Assembly (NCBI GenBank): GCA_907163375.1
Contig: CAJQUW010011506.1
Coordinates: 310,001 to 374,000, forward strand
Reading direction: 5' to 3'
Source: Prostheceraeus crozeri
Taxonomy: Eukaryota; Platyhelminthes; Polycladida; Euryleptidae
Length of the DNA: 64,000 nt
The notes beneath the pieces were generated by a model. That model searched no databases. It saw only the letters and a program-made list of their open reading frames with translations, and was not told the DNA's origin. Of the stretch, positions 13,046-25,394 are shown piece after piece. Position 1 is the stretch's first letter. Every line of letters starts with the position of its first letter. The translations under genes were made by a program, and so were the position numbers.

Positions 13046-14177
13046 CTGGAATAAAGATGAATAAGTTAATGGAGATGCAACATTGTTAAGGACGTGAATT
13101 GTCTACACTGCTTTACAAATATAGTACACACTGAAGGAGCCATTATACTTTGAAATATTTGATATATTACATCAATATATTTTTGACACTTCCACGAAAA
13201 ATGCATTTAGATATTAATGGCACATTACATTACATTTAAGTGACTTTCAAATTGTCTTATCGAAGATGAATTTTGAACTTGCAATAAATGCAGTACAAAA
13301 CTAACCTATAATACTTCAGGCTCTATGTGCATGTGCACTTGTGAACCATATTAATAATGAATGATTTCAGAACCAAATGATGTCAGCATTGGCAGTCCCA
13401 GATATGTTAAACAGCTTGTAAGACGAATCGGATCTCAAATAACAATTTTCCAACAGCCATGTTTGAATCTGTTTACAACTGTTTACAACAGTTTCTTGAA
13501 ACGATGCTGTGACGGCATCATACGGTGGACACGTTGACGACTGATTTGAGAATTGTGACTATTCTGAGCGTATAGTAGTGCAACTTGGGGCCTCACACTA
13601 TGGCATTAGCATGTCATGCATTTTTAGTTAAGACACTATTTTAGCAATTCGTTGGTTTATCAATAATTATAAGAAATAAGAGAAATTATGGTTAATTTTA
13701 TTCATGTCAGCAACCTGTCATCAGACGTCAACCGCAATCTTCTCTACGAGGATGCTTGACAGGAAAAACGAATAAAATATATACACCAAATGACAAATTT
13801 ACTTTATTAACCGGTTCATAAGTCAGCATTCCGACAAAGCAAATCCGGTCCGCAGTCCGCGTGTCAACGCGCCCTATTTCCAACACCGTCTGATCGCAAA
13901 AATTTACTGCTGTAGAAATTTTCATCGATCTTTTTTAAATGTCATGTTTTTCCATCTCAAAGTCTTCTTACTTTAAGAAGCGGAAGTAAATTTATAACCT
14001 CAGCGGTTATTGAGACATTTTATTTCACAACTGTGTCAGAAATGTCTCACTATTTTCAGAAAAATATAAATTCCTTTTTTGCTGTGTATTCAATCCATGT
14101 TCTCTTCTTTTAATACATTTTGCCAAAATTGTTTGATTCCAATTATTTGTGGTTGCGTAAATTCTCAAATAACTAAC
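13046..14177. other. Intron, nothing recognised
   Basis: No exon-like frame or repeat structure is visible. The frame at 13728-13925 has no recognisable content. Confidence 0.5.
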
Positions 14178-14501
14178 CGCAAGATCTAAGTGCTCCAAAG
14201 TCCATTCTTCAGTCTCAGCGATACGAGATAGCGATTCTATAGCGGCACTTTCGTTGATTGGATTTCTTCCAAGTAGTAAGATGGTCAAGGATTCATTTCC
14301 GGTCAATGCCTTGATGATTTCGATGAAACCTCGACTTGAAATTCGATTGCAAGTGAGATCAAGCTCACCAAGAGTCGAATTGGTTTTTAAGGCATCCGCC
14401 ATTGCAACTGCGCCTTCATCCTCAAACCCATTCCATGCCAATTTAATTCGTTTTAATCCGATGTTATCCTGCAATTCAATAGCAAGGACGCAATGCATGA
14501 T
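14178..14501 (-). CDS. LRRC74-like gene, main leucine-rich-repeat exon
   Basis: This 324-bp exon is 108 codons, phase 0 at both ends, with acceptor ATATTTCAG and donor GTTAGT. It holds successive ribonuclease-inhibitor-type leucine-rich repeats of about 28 residues: LKRIKLAWNGFEDEGA, LGELDLTCNRISSRGF, LTILLLGRNPINESA and LEHLDLA. These repeats form curved protein-binding solenoids in this family. The order and the hand-over to the EF-hand exon match LRRC74 proteins. The gene's cellular role cannot be read from the sequence. Confidence 0.9.
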
Positions 14502-17204
14502 CTGAAATATACAAACATGCAAAAGATAAAAGTCAATCTCTTGAATAGGAAGCTTAAATTCTTGCTTTTAATATAATTGGATACTATCATATTTTAGTTT
14601 CTATCAGTCTTCACATAATTTTCCTCTATTTTTTGTAATTTAATTTTGTAATCAACAAGTATTGAATCATTTTCACTTACCCTCGAAAGGACAAAGAGGC
14701 CCTCCATTGCAAACTACACACGCTCATTCTGACCAGATTCTTTTAACCCATGTTGTGGCAATCATGGAATCCTCGTTTTTAATAACCTTTTGGTCAATGC
14801 TCATGCCAATTTCAGTATTTATTGGTATTTTCTTCCTGTATTATTTCTGTACTAATTCTTTATCATTATATTATAGAGTTATCGCTTTCTCTGCGCTTAA
14901 CAATAATTGACTTATGACACTTTGCAATGGGTGATTCTAATTCACATTGTTCAGTGATCTCGACTGAGAGAAACAGATTACATTCTATCGCAGTCTACTA
15001 GTGTTCATGAACCTCGCACAAAGTTAAATTGACCTTCCGACTCGAACATTGTCTTTACACAGAGATCTGTCTTTATACATGCAACAATGCCTTATTTTCG
15101 ACTGAAAATTGAAAAATGTGCTAAACTGAAATTTGCAACTGAGATACCGCAAAATAGCGGAACATATGCTTGTCCAGAAAGCTGCACATAAACCGGCACT
15201 GTCCTGGCTATATAACCGGGACTTCTTGTCACGCCGTCCTAACTTAAGTGATAAAATGATGAATACCACATTTCAATTTCTATCAGTCTGCCCTTATCTT
15301 TCTTCCTGCCTTTTAATTGAATCAATGAACATTTTGAAAGAAAAACAGGAAATTCTCCGACGGGTATGCCCACAATTGAGTAATAAAAATATAGGACGAC
15401 TTTTCAGTTTGTTCACGCCTTTGTCATGCCCGGAAGGAATGAAAGACAAAACTTTACAAATGCAGAAGCCGATATCAAATCATCAAAGGCTCGGAACTAT
15501 ATTTGAGACTAAATAATGAAACTCACAAAGTTATAAGCCCACTACTACCAATGAAGTACGCTAATCTGAATGTCACAACAGTTATTCATAAGTTCACTTG
15601 AATTGAACTTCTTGACATGCTTGCACATGGCCTGTAAAATCAATCGTTTTGAAGATTCCGAACACCATGATGGATCATTTTCATTCAACCCCAAAATGAA
15701 AATTAGGTTGGCATTGTAAGTGGTTTCTCACGGCCGGATTTGAGGATCTGAGAAAATCGTGTTCATTTATCCTGGACTTAACCATTCTCTACATCTCTCC
15801 TATATAAATATGATTACAGATGTAGCCACTGATTTGTTAGATTACATTTTTTAATGATATAAATTAGGTCTCTCAAAAATATCACGGAAATTGCAATCCG
15901 CATAGAGCATTTCATCTCTTTAGGCGGGTGGAAAATTTTCCCTAATGATGGACCGCCGCAAAATCATGGGTCAATATTTTCCGAAATTCCCAATTTTCGG
16001 AAGCAGAAAATGTACCGTCGTTGACATTCTTCATTTAAAAATGGACACTTAATGAAGCTGCGATTTGAATAATCAACAAAATTTTGGTCCGGCATTCTTC
16101 TTTGAAAATTCCGTACCATTGAGTCTACAAACCGTTTGGACCTCGATTAGAACACAATTATCCAATGGGCATTGAATTATCCTTATTTGCTATCGAAAAG
16201 ACAACAGGAACTCGCTTCTTATGTCACCGTACCAAACTTTATTAATCTCACTCATTCCCAATGTTAGCAGCAGGACCGTGCATCGATTTTTGTAATCGTG
16301 AACGAGTCGGCCTTATGCCGCGAGTGTTAAAGATAGTTTCCTTTGGTGTTCTTGTTATCTCGAAATTTCTTTTGAGCTGCTCTGACAAACAGTTCAGTGC
16401 GCCTACTTTATGAACATTTTTTAACCAAATCAGAGTTGACTCTGTGTCTCTGGTCTACCATGTGCAAAAGTCTAGCGAACGCCTGCTCGAGAAGAAGATA
16501 CCGAATGACATCATCTCGTGCTGATGATTGCCGCTTGTTGTGACTGAAAAGACTCGAATAATTGTCGGCATTAATGACCTTTGGTCTTGAAGCTTTTACT
16601 AGTTCTGTCTTCTTGGCGTCTTCAGAAAGTATACAAGCATATTGAGGATTACCATAACATTAACTGGTTGTCATTGGGCTTTTCTTGCGTTGTTGTCAAT
16701 GTTAATCGATGCGAGAAGGACTCCAAAGTTACTTGAACTTCAAAAATAGCTTTTTGAAAATATCAGGTCCTTTGGTACGACAAAAATTACACCAATCAAC
16801 AAAAAAACCCGTTCAACACCCGACGTTTCATTCTGTGGAAAGGTGTTAGGGTGCTGGGCGACTGACATTTTCAAGAAACATTTTTTGTACTATTTTTTTT
16901 AATATTGCACCTTCAATTCTATGTAGGCTTACTTGCTGCTTGCATTTCTAGTTTTAACTCATTGTTATAACTGGAATGGGACCTGCTGACCTGCATTGAG
17001 TTAGTCATCAATTTGTAGCTATGGCCGTCGATCACATGACTGTAGTCCTCGAAATGCTCGCGCAAACATATTTATCACGTGGCTATATGCTAGTATACAT
17101 CTCCTGCCGACTTAGTTTACTTTTGATGTATCGGTAAACATTAATGTCTCTAAGTGTTGCTAATTATACCAATGACCGTTGAGGAGAGCATGGACAGAAA
17201 TTAC
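14502..17204. other. Intron, nothing recognised
   Basis: Short open frames at 14662-14910 and 15133-15516 show no domain or splice context. I see no transposon ends. Confidence 0.5.
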
Positions 17205-17290
17205 CTTAATTCCACGAGCAACTGCAACTGCACCTCTTCCCCGAATGTGATTCCAACTTAGATCGATGAATTCAAGATTAGAATTTTCCG
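17205..17290 (-). CDS. LRRC74-like gene, leucine-rich-repeat exon
   Basis: This 86-bp exon begins in phase 1 after acceptor CATTTGCAG and ends in phase 0 at donor GTAATT. It encodes ENSNLEFIDLSWNHIRGRGA, a typical repeat of this class. Its start phase matches the donor of the exon at 54589-54720. The joined product gives one repeat of normal length, so these two exons are neighbours in the transcript although 37.3 kb apart in DNA. Confidence 0.88.
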
Positions 17291-18018
17291 CTGCAAATGA
17301 AGAAAAAATGTCAACTATGAAAATTTTGATATTTGAATCAAAATATAAATGCTTTTTCAAGCTTTATGGAGGAAGCATGAAAAGTCCAAACGTCCTTACA
17401 AGAATAGCGAATTTCATAGATTGATTACACCATTTTCCGTCGATTAATATGCTACTCGTAGTCGCAAATGAAATTCCAAACAACCAATTCTACATGCACA
17501 TGTGTTATTGGGATGATAAAAATAATCATCCTGTAAAAATATTGAGCTACATTCTGAGTTTAAAAATTGGAGTGCATGCCCGGTAGACTAGAATAGCTGC
17601 AATTTCATCCAATATCAGGGTCATCATCAGGCCGTGTTCACATCCTCAATATCAGTACAACCCCCTCATGCAGCCACACCCAGAGTTAATTTGAGATACG
17701 TAATTACAATATGAAAGCATTATCTCGGGTGTTCACTGAGTAATACTTTAGGAAATCAATGTCATGACGATATTGCGTCTAATTTGGTGTAACATATTAA
17801 TGAATAAAACTGCCTCAGAAAACATAGTGTAAATCGAATTATTGTAAATTGAGTTGCATTCTCAGTTTGAAAACTATGATGAGATTGTCCTATAACGCGT
17901 AATTTGTTTAACCGTCATTAAACGTTAAAGACAGTTTAATGAAATCAACTAAATGACAGTTAAAAGATCTGCTATTTTTTGGTTCAGAGAAACTCACTTT
18001 TAACTGTCTTTTGGAATG
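17291..18018. other. Start of the 37.3-kb intron, nothing recognised
   Basis: No coding or repeat structure seen. Confidence 0.5.
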
Positions 18019-18783
18019 CTTTCATTTAGGGATGCGGAGTCGGAGTCCTATCAAATTATAGGACTCCGGACTCCGGCCTATAACTAGACCCGAAATATAA
18101 TATAAACAAATGATTTATTCTCATGCATAGCTGTCATTGTCTTGATGTCAGCTTTCTCCGTCAAACAAAAGTACAGAGACACTGCTGCATACAAAGCTTA
18201 TAATCGTTGAGGGAATGAACTGTGACAGTGAATAAAGGATTGTCCTTTCACTCTGTGATTTAGTAGAGAAGACAAGCCTTCCTAGCCTCGATCACACCTA
18301 CACGCATAAGGTCACATCAGAGACAAAAATGAAATTCTAGTTTATTTGAGAACGTTACATCTTACCCTCATGTTAATCGTGTGTGATGGCTCCTCCAAAG
18401 CGCCATATTAAAATCGAAAGTGTACTTATATTTTTTGGAGAAGGATAGGGGATTTACCTGCCTGGTAAAGACTGGAGAAAAACCGTGTTAAGCAGACATC
18501 AACAAGATGGGAGGAGCCGAGTCGCATGTATCCAACTGAAAGCGACATCTGATCAACTATCATCGAAAACGATTGATAATTGATGCAATCATAATTAAAT
18601 ATAGGTTCAGGTAAGCCTATAATGATCTATGATGTAGGCTACCAGTTAATTTTTCAAAAAAACTAAGCCTATATACTTGCCACCCGGAGTCGAAGTCGGA
18701 GTCCTATCAAAAGCCGGAGTCCTATCAACCCCCGGAGTCGGAGTACTATCAAAATGATAGGACTCCGCATCCCTGCTTTCATT
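18019..18783. mobile_element. hAT-type nonautonomous transposon (MITE)
   Basis: The element body runs from 18027 to 18775 (749 bp). Its ends are inverted: TAGGGATGCGGAGTCGGAGT on the left and GACTCCGCATCCCTG on the right. It is flanked by a perfect 8-bp duplication CTTTCATT (18019-18026 and 18776-18783). An 8-bp duplication with a CAGGG-type terminus is the hAT superfamily signature; here the first left base is T. Further GGAGTC/GGACTCC motifs repeat near both ends as subterminal repeats. There is no transposase frame inside. Confidence 0.88.
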
Positions 18784-21696
18784 TAATTGTCATTAAGCAG
18801 AGAATGCGCATAACCTTCCATTAATTTTTCAGAACGTCGCGTGTAACAGGATTTCATGATGTCATTCATTTTGACGCATTCTGACATCACAACATAGAAA
18901 ATTATTAAATTTATTGGCATCGTTGCCAAAGATGACCTCGTTTTCCATCAGACACCATTATTTATTCTGAAACCAGCAATCCATAGACATCGAAGCAATT
19001 AATAAGGAAAAGTCTTGTACTATAAACTGTTACGGGGTCTTGCTGAGTACGCTAGTACACAGTAGCTAGACCAAAGCTAGGGCCTAGGTTGCAACTCATG
19101 CTGAATTAAGTTTTAATAGGGCTAAGGTTCAACCTAAATTAGAATATTAGAATCAATAGAACATCAAGACTAAACCCCTGCTGAATCAAGTTTTAGCTAA
19201 ACATTAAGTCTAAAATTAGAAACCAGGGAAATCTAAGTAAGCTCGAACTGAACTCCTGATTAGTGGTCTTGCCAAGTTGTGTTTTAGCTTAACCTTTGAG
19301 AAACATTGGAATCCCCTAATTAGCTGAGTTGTAACTGCGATCAGCTGTAGCATAATGATCTTGCTGAGTAAAGTTCTAGATAGTGCGGTGTCAACGCAAC
19401 CTATTTATTTAGACCATGTTACAAGGTAAACCTCGTGGGAGCAGGTTTAAGCAATTCATTCCTGTACAGGTGCAAGTTTGCAAATGGATTATCTCGAGCT
19501 GATTGAATAGGAAGAATATTGTCAGCAGAGGATTCCGCGTATCATACAGCGAGAGTACGATGATCCCTTATCATTTCACGCAGAGGAGGAATTCGGACTT
19601 CGTTATAGATTGACAAAATCTTCACTACTTTATTGTATGAGGATATATGGCCTCAAAGAAAAATCAATTCAGATTTCAGCTTTCGATTAAAATTTTTGAA
19701 AAAAGAAATATAATTTCAATTATTCTTCCATCAAGTACCTTACTTAAGCTCGCAAGTGAAATGGAAAGAAAGCTTTTCCTTTTTTCTCAAAAGTTGGAAT
19801 TGTCTTAGCGTTTATGATCCAAATTAGCAAACATCGACATCTGCTAATTTCTCACGTCTCAAGGGTTTGAGGGAAAAGAGATTTTTATTCCACTGATTAT
19901 AAAATTGACCTTTTCATCCGTTAACTAGTGTTGTGTCTTTATTTTAGATACATAAAACGCTGATGACAATATTTTCACAATCCTTGAATATGCCGAAGCA
20001 CTAGATGGAATGAGCATATGAACACTTTCTACAGAGACAATATTATGCAGAACTCTATTGAATCGGTGCGATATTACGAAGAAGTGAAAATGTTCCTTTT
20101 TTAAGTTAAAAATAGTATTTTATGAATCGGCCTACCCGCCGAAATTTCACTAAATATGCTAATTACGCATCTAAAAGAGGATGTTTCTATCTCAATAAAA
20201 TAATGATCTTCTCTAAAATCCGAAGCAGCTCAGAAAGACAGGTCGATGTAGTGATTCAAGAACTGCAGGTATAGAAAAGACAAACGTCTTTTCAAATCTA
20301 CTTTATGATGATGTTATACACAAGCTTTTCTTCAGCCGATTTCAATCGCAGACCGCATCCATAGTTGATTTTGTCCTTTTGGTACAACAACTAGACGCAC
20401 AAATGATGTATTTCGTCGTATAAAGAAAATAAAAACATCATTTCTAAGTTGAGAAATGTGCATCGATCAGGAAACAAGAAGGGCATCGGTCAGAAGACAA
20501 TTTTTTGGGGACAAAAGCTAATTGAAAAAATCCCAAATCAATGTAAATGCAATCCTGAATTAGAGTCTGGTTAAAATGAAAAAATGCGCTTTCACATGAT
20601 AGGAAACATAACTTTATTTGTAACTTTATAACTTTATTTGTTCCCGAAGATAGAGTATGCTTCTTTGGGACAGGTGTTTTTGGCACTTTTTCTGCCTTGA
20701 ACTAAATTTTTCATGAAGGAAACTTTGTAAGATTGATTTGAATTTATCATAACCAAAACGAGGAGATCCTAAGGATCAAGATGAAAAACAAATTATGAAA
20801 ATCGGTTCAGACTAAGGATATGACAGACGAAAACACGTTTTTCGACAAATGTTGTTATATAAAATGGATTTACCCAGTCGGCCTTATTGTAATCATAATA
20901 GTAACAATTTGCTTTTCTATAATTTGCACACGCTCTTACAGCTAGAATTATACAGAAAATCGAATTTAGTCGCAAAATTCTATTTTCGTATTTATCAGTA
21001 TTTAGTCGTAAAAAGCGATATGTTGTGAAAATATCCACATGCTACCATATAAATCATTGCAATCACCAAAAACATGGTCTACATGCAATTTAATAGTACT
21101 TAGAAAATCATCTGATCAAATTGATGCATCACTAAGTTTCTACAATAAAAATGAACTTGGTGACCATTACGACTCTCCCATTTGGTTACGATTTGAAACT
21201 CTTTTCCACCCACACCGATAATGTGGAGACAAATATATCATTGTTAGACAGCTTCGTTGTAAAGTTTGTTTTTGCAACCACAAAATACGCCCGCTGTTTA
21301 TTCATTTGAGTGTTATTCATGGTTATTAGAAAGGACTTTATCAGTTCAATATTTGCACAGCTGTCTTCATAAGTTCCGTTTTAGCGTTCCCAGATAATCT
21401 AGACTAAGTAACTTCTTTTGTGTGCGTGTATGATGATTGCTCTACAACGAAACACCTAATGTCTTAAATTGTGACATGGTGTAAAATAACTGTTTTTCGC
21501 ATAATTGTTGCTTATTTTCGCAATTGGCTCTAATACAAGCCAAGTTGATTGTTAAGAATACATGGATACCTGCACCTTAGTCCTATTACAAGTATTGGCG
21601 TCCATGAAAGTGAATGAGGCTTAGGAGCGAGAGATCACGACATTATTAGTATAAGGAGAAACGGCGCATTGGTGTTCCTGTCATCTACAAATTAAT
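18784..21696. other. Intron DNA, no supported gene
   Basis: Around 19050-19400 the motifs GCTGAATTAAGTTTTA, GCTGAATCAAGTTTTAG and CCTAGGTTGCAACTC-like variants recur loosely, suggesting an old degenerate repeat. Nothing else is structured. Confidence 0.4.
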
Positions 21697-21809
21697 CTGA
21701 CGGCGCTATCTTTCTTTTACCCTCAATTTTATAAACAATAGTATCAATCACTAACTCATAAAATTGAATGTAAAAGGTGTAAACAGTTTCATATAGGAAG
21801 CGCCGTCAG
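21697..21809. repeat. Small foldback element (113 bp)
   Basis: It begins CTGACGGCGCT and ends AGCGCCGTCAG, a perfect 11-bp inverted repeat. Further in, CAATTTTAT and ATAAAATTG, with flanking TTTTAC and GTAAAA, also pair, so most of the element is an imperfect palindrome. It is a MITE-like foldback of unknown family. Confidence 0.65.
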
Positions 21810-23578
21810 GTTTCTCCATGCGCAAATTTATAAACATCTTAATCAAATTCATTCCTCTATTAATAAACACCTTCAATTCTGTAAATTCGATATTGATGCA
21901 ACAGTGATTGACAAAGACATCAATGCCATCAATTTACGAGAATCTGGTCTGTTCAAAAGACTATCATGTAACAAAAGAAAGGGAAGAATGCACATTTTGA
22001 ATTTTGATGTCCTCCGCTTTATAGTTGTATTTACTTGATCAGGCTGTCCTAGCTGTGAAAATTTGCAATATAACATCAATTTGCAACTATTTCTTTTAGC
22101 AGTTTAGCTTACACCTTACATTTCAAAACAAAGTGCCTTTCTGCCCATTAATAATCTCGATAATAACTCATTGAAACATTGCCTATTTAAAAGCATGTTT
22201 CATTTAAAAGCACTGTATAAAAAAAAGGATTAAAACCTCGTTTCCAAATAAAGCCGATGATGGAAAACACAGTAAAAAATTAAAAACGGTTTTACAGCCA
22301 TGATTATAACAGAGCATGTTCAAGGCTCATATTCAAAAGCGCGCTTTTAAGACCATCCTTGAAAACAATAGTTTGAAGCAATGTACAACGCACGATTTGA
22401 AAAAAAATTTGAGAGCCAGGATATAGAAAAAACATTCCCAAATTTTTTGACTTCAAGGTTTTATTAAAGGGATTGGCTAGAAATATGTACCAGGCAGGAA
22501 CAGACGTTTCGCGACACTGCCGCTTTTTCAGTGCTCTAAAAACTATGGTAAAGACTGAAGTTGAGCTGAGACCGAAGACACCGAGCGTTATTACACAAAA
22601 TGTACAATTATTGACCATCAAATAAGCAACAAAAAAGCACCTCTGAAAGCGGGGAGTATATTATTAATACAATATTATTAGCCTGGATAATGGCTTATGG
22701 CCTGTTCAACTACTATCGAAATATACGTTCAGGAATTCGATTTTCGGCTGATGTCATATGTTAACGGCTTATGATTTGTGTTGCGTGCTTCCGTCCTAAG
22801 GAGGCTATTTTCTGCTTTCTCCACTACCTGGTCTTTTGAAATTCACAATAAATTAAATGCATGTAATATTTTTCTACATACTATTTAGCAAGTAATTAAT
22901 ATAGATATGATGATTGAAAGGATTCTGATTTTTCAGCATTTCACAAATTATTCAAAACAATAGTAAGCCTACAATAGATTGCTTCTGATTCTGCTGCAAT
23001 TGTCATCATCAACATTTGGCACAACTCGAACACAGGATTCGGGTTTCAGCCTTACTTGTATGCTGGAGTCCGACTCCATAAAGTGGTTCTTTCTGGCCAG
23101 CAACAAGCTTAAATTCAAGAAAAATGTATTGATGATATATCGTACATCACTTGCGTGCATGTGCAATTAAACATTTTTAATAGTCATCACATGCAGCTTA
23201 CCTGATGCTTTAGCATCACAACAATATGATTCGATAATAATTACATGCCATTTTACTTGCTTCGTTGCATTTCATTAATGAATCAGCGTCGTGTGATAAA
23301 TATAATTCTACATTTCTCATGTTTGCATTGGTCTGACAGTATGATGGATATCGTGTGTCTGATCGAAGCTGGATGTAATTGTCAATGTTTAAGATAAAGT
23401 AGCATTATTAATGTACAGTGTAGTGGTCATACTGAAATGACAAATGAGACAACAATAATCGCGTGGTATCGATCAATGAATATAACAGAGAAGATAGACA
23501 ATGAGAAAATTTGTCTTTTCACATGACGATTGAGCCAACTAAGTATTTACATGTACAATAAGTGTTGAAACTTGAATC
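21810..23578. other. Intron DNA left of the Polinton, nothing recognised
   Basis: Short frames at 21873-22079 and 22304-22621 have no recognisable domain. Confidence 0.5.
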
Positions 23579-23584
23579 TCCCAC
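23579..23584. repeat. Target-site duplication, left copy (TCCCAC)
   Basis: These six bases directly before the AGTAGT terminus are repeated exactly at 44318-44323 after the right ACTACT terminus. They fix both boundaries to the base. Confidence 0.95.
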
Positions 23585-23935
23585 AGTAGTGAAAACTGTG
23601 CCCTACTTGCGACGGATAGGTACATGGATAGGTACATGTAAAGTTAAGTGTTATCAATAGGAACATGGATAGGTACATGGATAGGTACATGTATAATTTA
23701 GTTATCGATAGGCACATGGATAGGTACATGTATAATTCAGTGTTATGAATAAGAACTTGTATGAGATCTGTTTTACTGGATAGGTACATGTGTTTGGTAC
23801 ACTCAGTTGAGTACACTGTGTTTGGGAACGTCTATGATCGAACTTGTGTGGTTTGGTTCTGAGCACTTGGGTACGTACCGATAGACGTCCGTCGTTTGAT
23901 TTTGAATGGGTTTGCTCAATTGCGACTATTGTGAC
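23585..23935. repeat. Polinton left terminal inverted repeat
   Basis: 351 bp, nearly identical to the reverse complement of 43928-44317. The outer part begins AGTAGTGAAAACTGTGCCCT, followed by tandem copies of a 12-bp unit GGATAGGTACAT. The inner boundary is just after GCGACTATTGTGAC. Open frames read from this repeat are products of its periodicity, not genes. Confidence 0.95.
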
Positions 23936-24031
23936 TATTGCAACCATTGTAATCAAGATGACACATTGATTTTCCTTTTACGTAGACAAACTATGCTATA
24001 AATATGAGTTAGTTTTTTGGTGACATACATA

Positions 24032-24529
24032 ATGATGACTAGTATCCCAACGTCGTGGGTTGTCGCAAGAGACCTTGGATATTCGTTCAAAGCCATAGAA
24101 ACTGTAACAAATCTCAGTGAAAATATCAACGCTGGTGATTTAGTTGATCGACTAATGGATCTAGATGAGCATGCCATGAATCACAATTTGGATCGTAGGT
24201 GGATAGAGGATTTCTCCATGCTACACTGCAATGATAGTGAAATTAGGAGGATCAAATTGGAACGATATGGAAAGAAGGAGACATCTGACAGTGTTTTAAT
24301 AAAAAGTTCTCCCAATAAAAGTGACTTCAGAAGGAAATTAGAACAAGAGACATTTAAATTATTATGTGAACGGAACTGCGTTAAATGTTTTAAACAGGAA
24401 CGATCCCTTCTCTTTTTGCCATGTTCTCATAGCGCTATGTGTTCTACATGTTATGTACCCCTTGAAACTTCATCTTGTCCCCTTTGTGATGAAGAAATAT
24501 CTTCAACAGTCACTGTATATCGTGCATGA
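24032..24529 (+). CDS. UBA-like plus RING-finger protein, IAP-like
   Basis: 165 residues from the first ATG. The frame is open 15 bases further upstream, but only from a TTG. Residues 10-48 (VVARDLGYSFKAIETV...GDLVDRLMD) look like a ubiquitin-associated domain. Residues 116-152 form a C3HC4 RING with C116, C119, C131, H133, C137, C140, C149 and C152; the FLPCSH and CPLC boxes and the closing TVTVYRA match RING domains of inhibitor-of-apoptosis proteins. No BIR domain is present. The likely role is E3 ubiquitin ligase, possibly acting on host cell-death factors; this function is inference. It is the first gene inside the left terminal repeat, transcribed inward. Confidence 0.8.
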   Translation: MMTSIPTSWVVARDLGYSFKAIETVTNLSENINAGDLVDRLMDLDEHAMNHNLDRRWIEDFSMLHCNDSEIRRIKLERYGKKETSDSVLIKSSPNKSDFRRKLEQETFKLLCERNCVKCFKQERSLLFLPCSHSAMCSTCYVPLETSSCPLCDEEISSTVTVYRA

Positions 24530-24593
24530 TGAGTCATCATGCAGGTCTGTGATTGGTCACTATTGTGTCTTTGTGTGACTTTTCTATATAAGG
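24527..24593 (+). promoter_or_regulatory. Promoter with AP-1 palindrome, inverted CCAAT and TATA box
   Basis: TGATGAGTCATCA (24527-24539) is a palindrome with an AP-1 core TGAGTCA. GATTGG (24551-24556) is an inverted CCAAT box. TATATAA (24585-24591) lies 49 bases before the ATG of the next gene at 24640. The elements are in ordinary pol II order for a rightward promoter. Confidence 0.7.
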
Positions 24594-24639
24594 AGGACAT
24601 TGTACCGTTCTATTTCAAGCATAATTTGAGGCTAATACA

Positions 24640-25266
24640 ATGTCAATCAGCATGTCGTTCACTACCAACATTCCCATTTCAATAATAATTAACCGAAGTC
24701 AACTCTTCACTGGCAATATATTTTATTCTGCCGTGAATATAACTGGCTATAAAGCGGATTTGGTGGATCTGATGGAGGAAATAGTGAAGTATTTCCGCTG
24801 CGGAGAGGACGTTGTGGTGCAGAGAATGCTAATGAGAGTCGTGAACAACGCTCTTACACGAGTTGCAAGATTTTGGCTCAATGAAGTATTTCGCCCACTA
24901 GCTCAAACGGAGATTGTACCGGAATACTCTCGCTGTTGGTGCACCAGTATCCAACGGAAACTCAACACATGTCTCCATGACATTATCACCTCCAGCTACT
25001 ATGACGAGAAGGGTGACAAATGCAAACTGGACTTGTTCAGTGGACCGCCATCAGTAAGCATCAATGTGGCTGCTCAAGGACATTCTGAGGTAATCAGTTT
25101 GCGGGCATACTATGCCAATATTTTAAAGACTTTCCATTCAAAGCCCTGCTGTATGTGCTGTCCAATTTCAAAACATCTAATGAAAGACATTGAGCAGCTC
25201 ATAACTGCTACAAATCAGACTCTAGCCGATGTGAGTGTATATCAGTTTCCATCTACAACTTGTTAA
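24640..25266 (+). CDS. Polinton accessory protein, unknown function
   Basis: 208 residues beginning MSISMSFTTN. I do not recognise a family. The middle is alpha-helical in composition (LVDLMEEIVKYFRCGEDVVV), with tryptophans and cysteines around residues 80-110. A cysteine cluster HSKPCCMCCPISKH near residue 168 could bind a metal. There is no signal peptide or membrane segment. It has its own TATA/AP-1 promoter, separate from the RING gene, which suggests independent (perhaps early or inducible) expression. Confidence 0.6.
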   Translation: MSISMSFTTNIPISIIINRSQLFTGNIFYSAVNITGYKADLVDLMEEIVKYFRCGEDVVVQRMLMRVVNNALTRVARFWLNEVFRPLAQTEIVPEYSRCWCTSIQRKLNTCLHDIITSSYYDEKGDKCKLDLFSGPPSVSINVAAQGHSEVISLRAYYANILKTFHSKPCCMCCPISKHLMKDIEQLITATNQTLADVSVYQFPSTTC

Positions 25267-25394
25267 GTGTTTTATGTAATTTTATAAGTACCAGCAACAA
25301 ACTCTGTGTGAATGCTTGTAAACTTTTGTATATAATGTTGTAAGTACTAAGCAAAAATTGTAATTGTATTATCTATTTCCATATTAGAATAAAA

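Noticed and set aside
23547..23816. Tyr/Met/Ser-rich repeat protein (MYLSMYLS pattern), also at 44047-44331
   Set aside because: It is translation of the CATGTACCTATC tandem units inside the Polinton terminal repeats; both ends give the same product because they are inverted copies.
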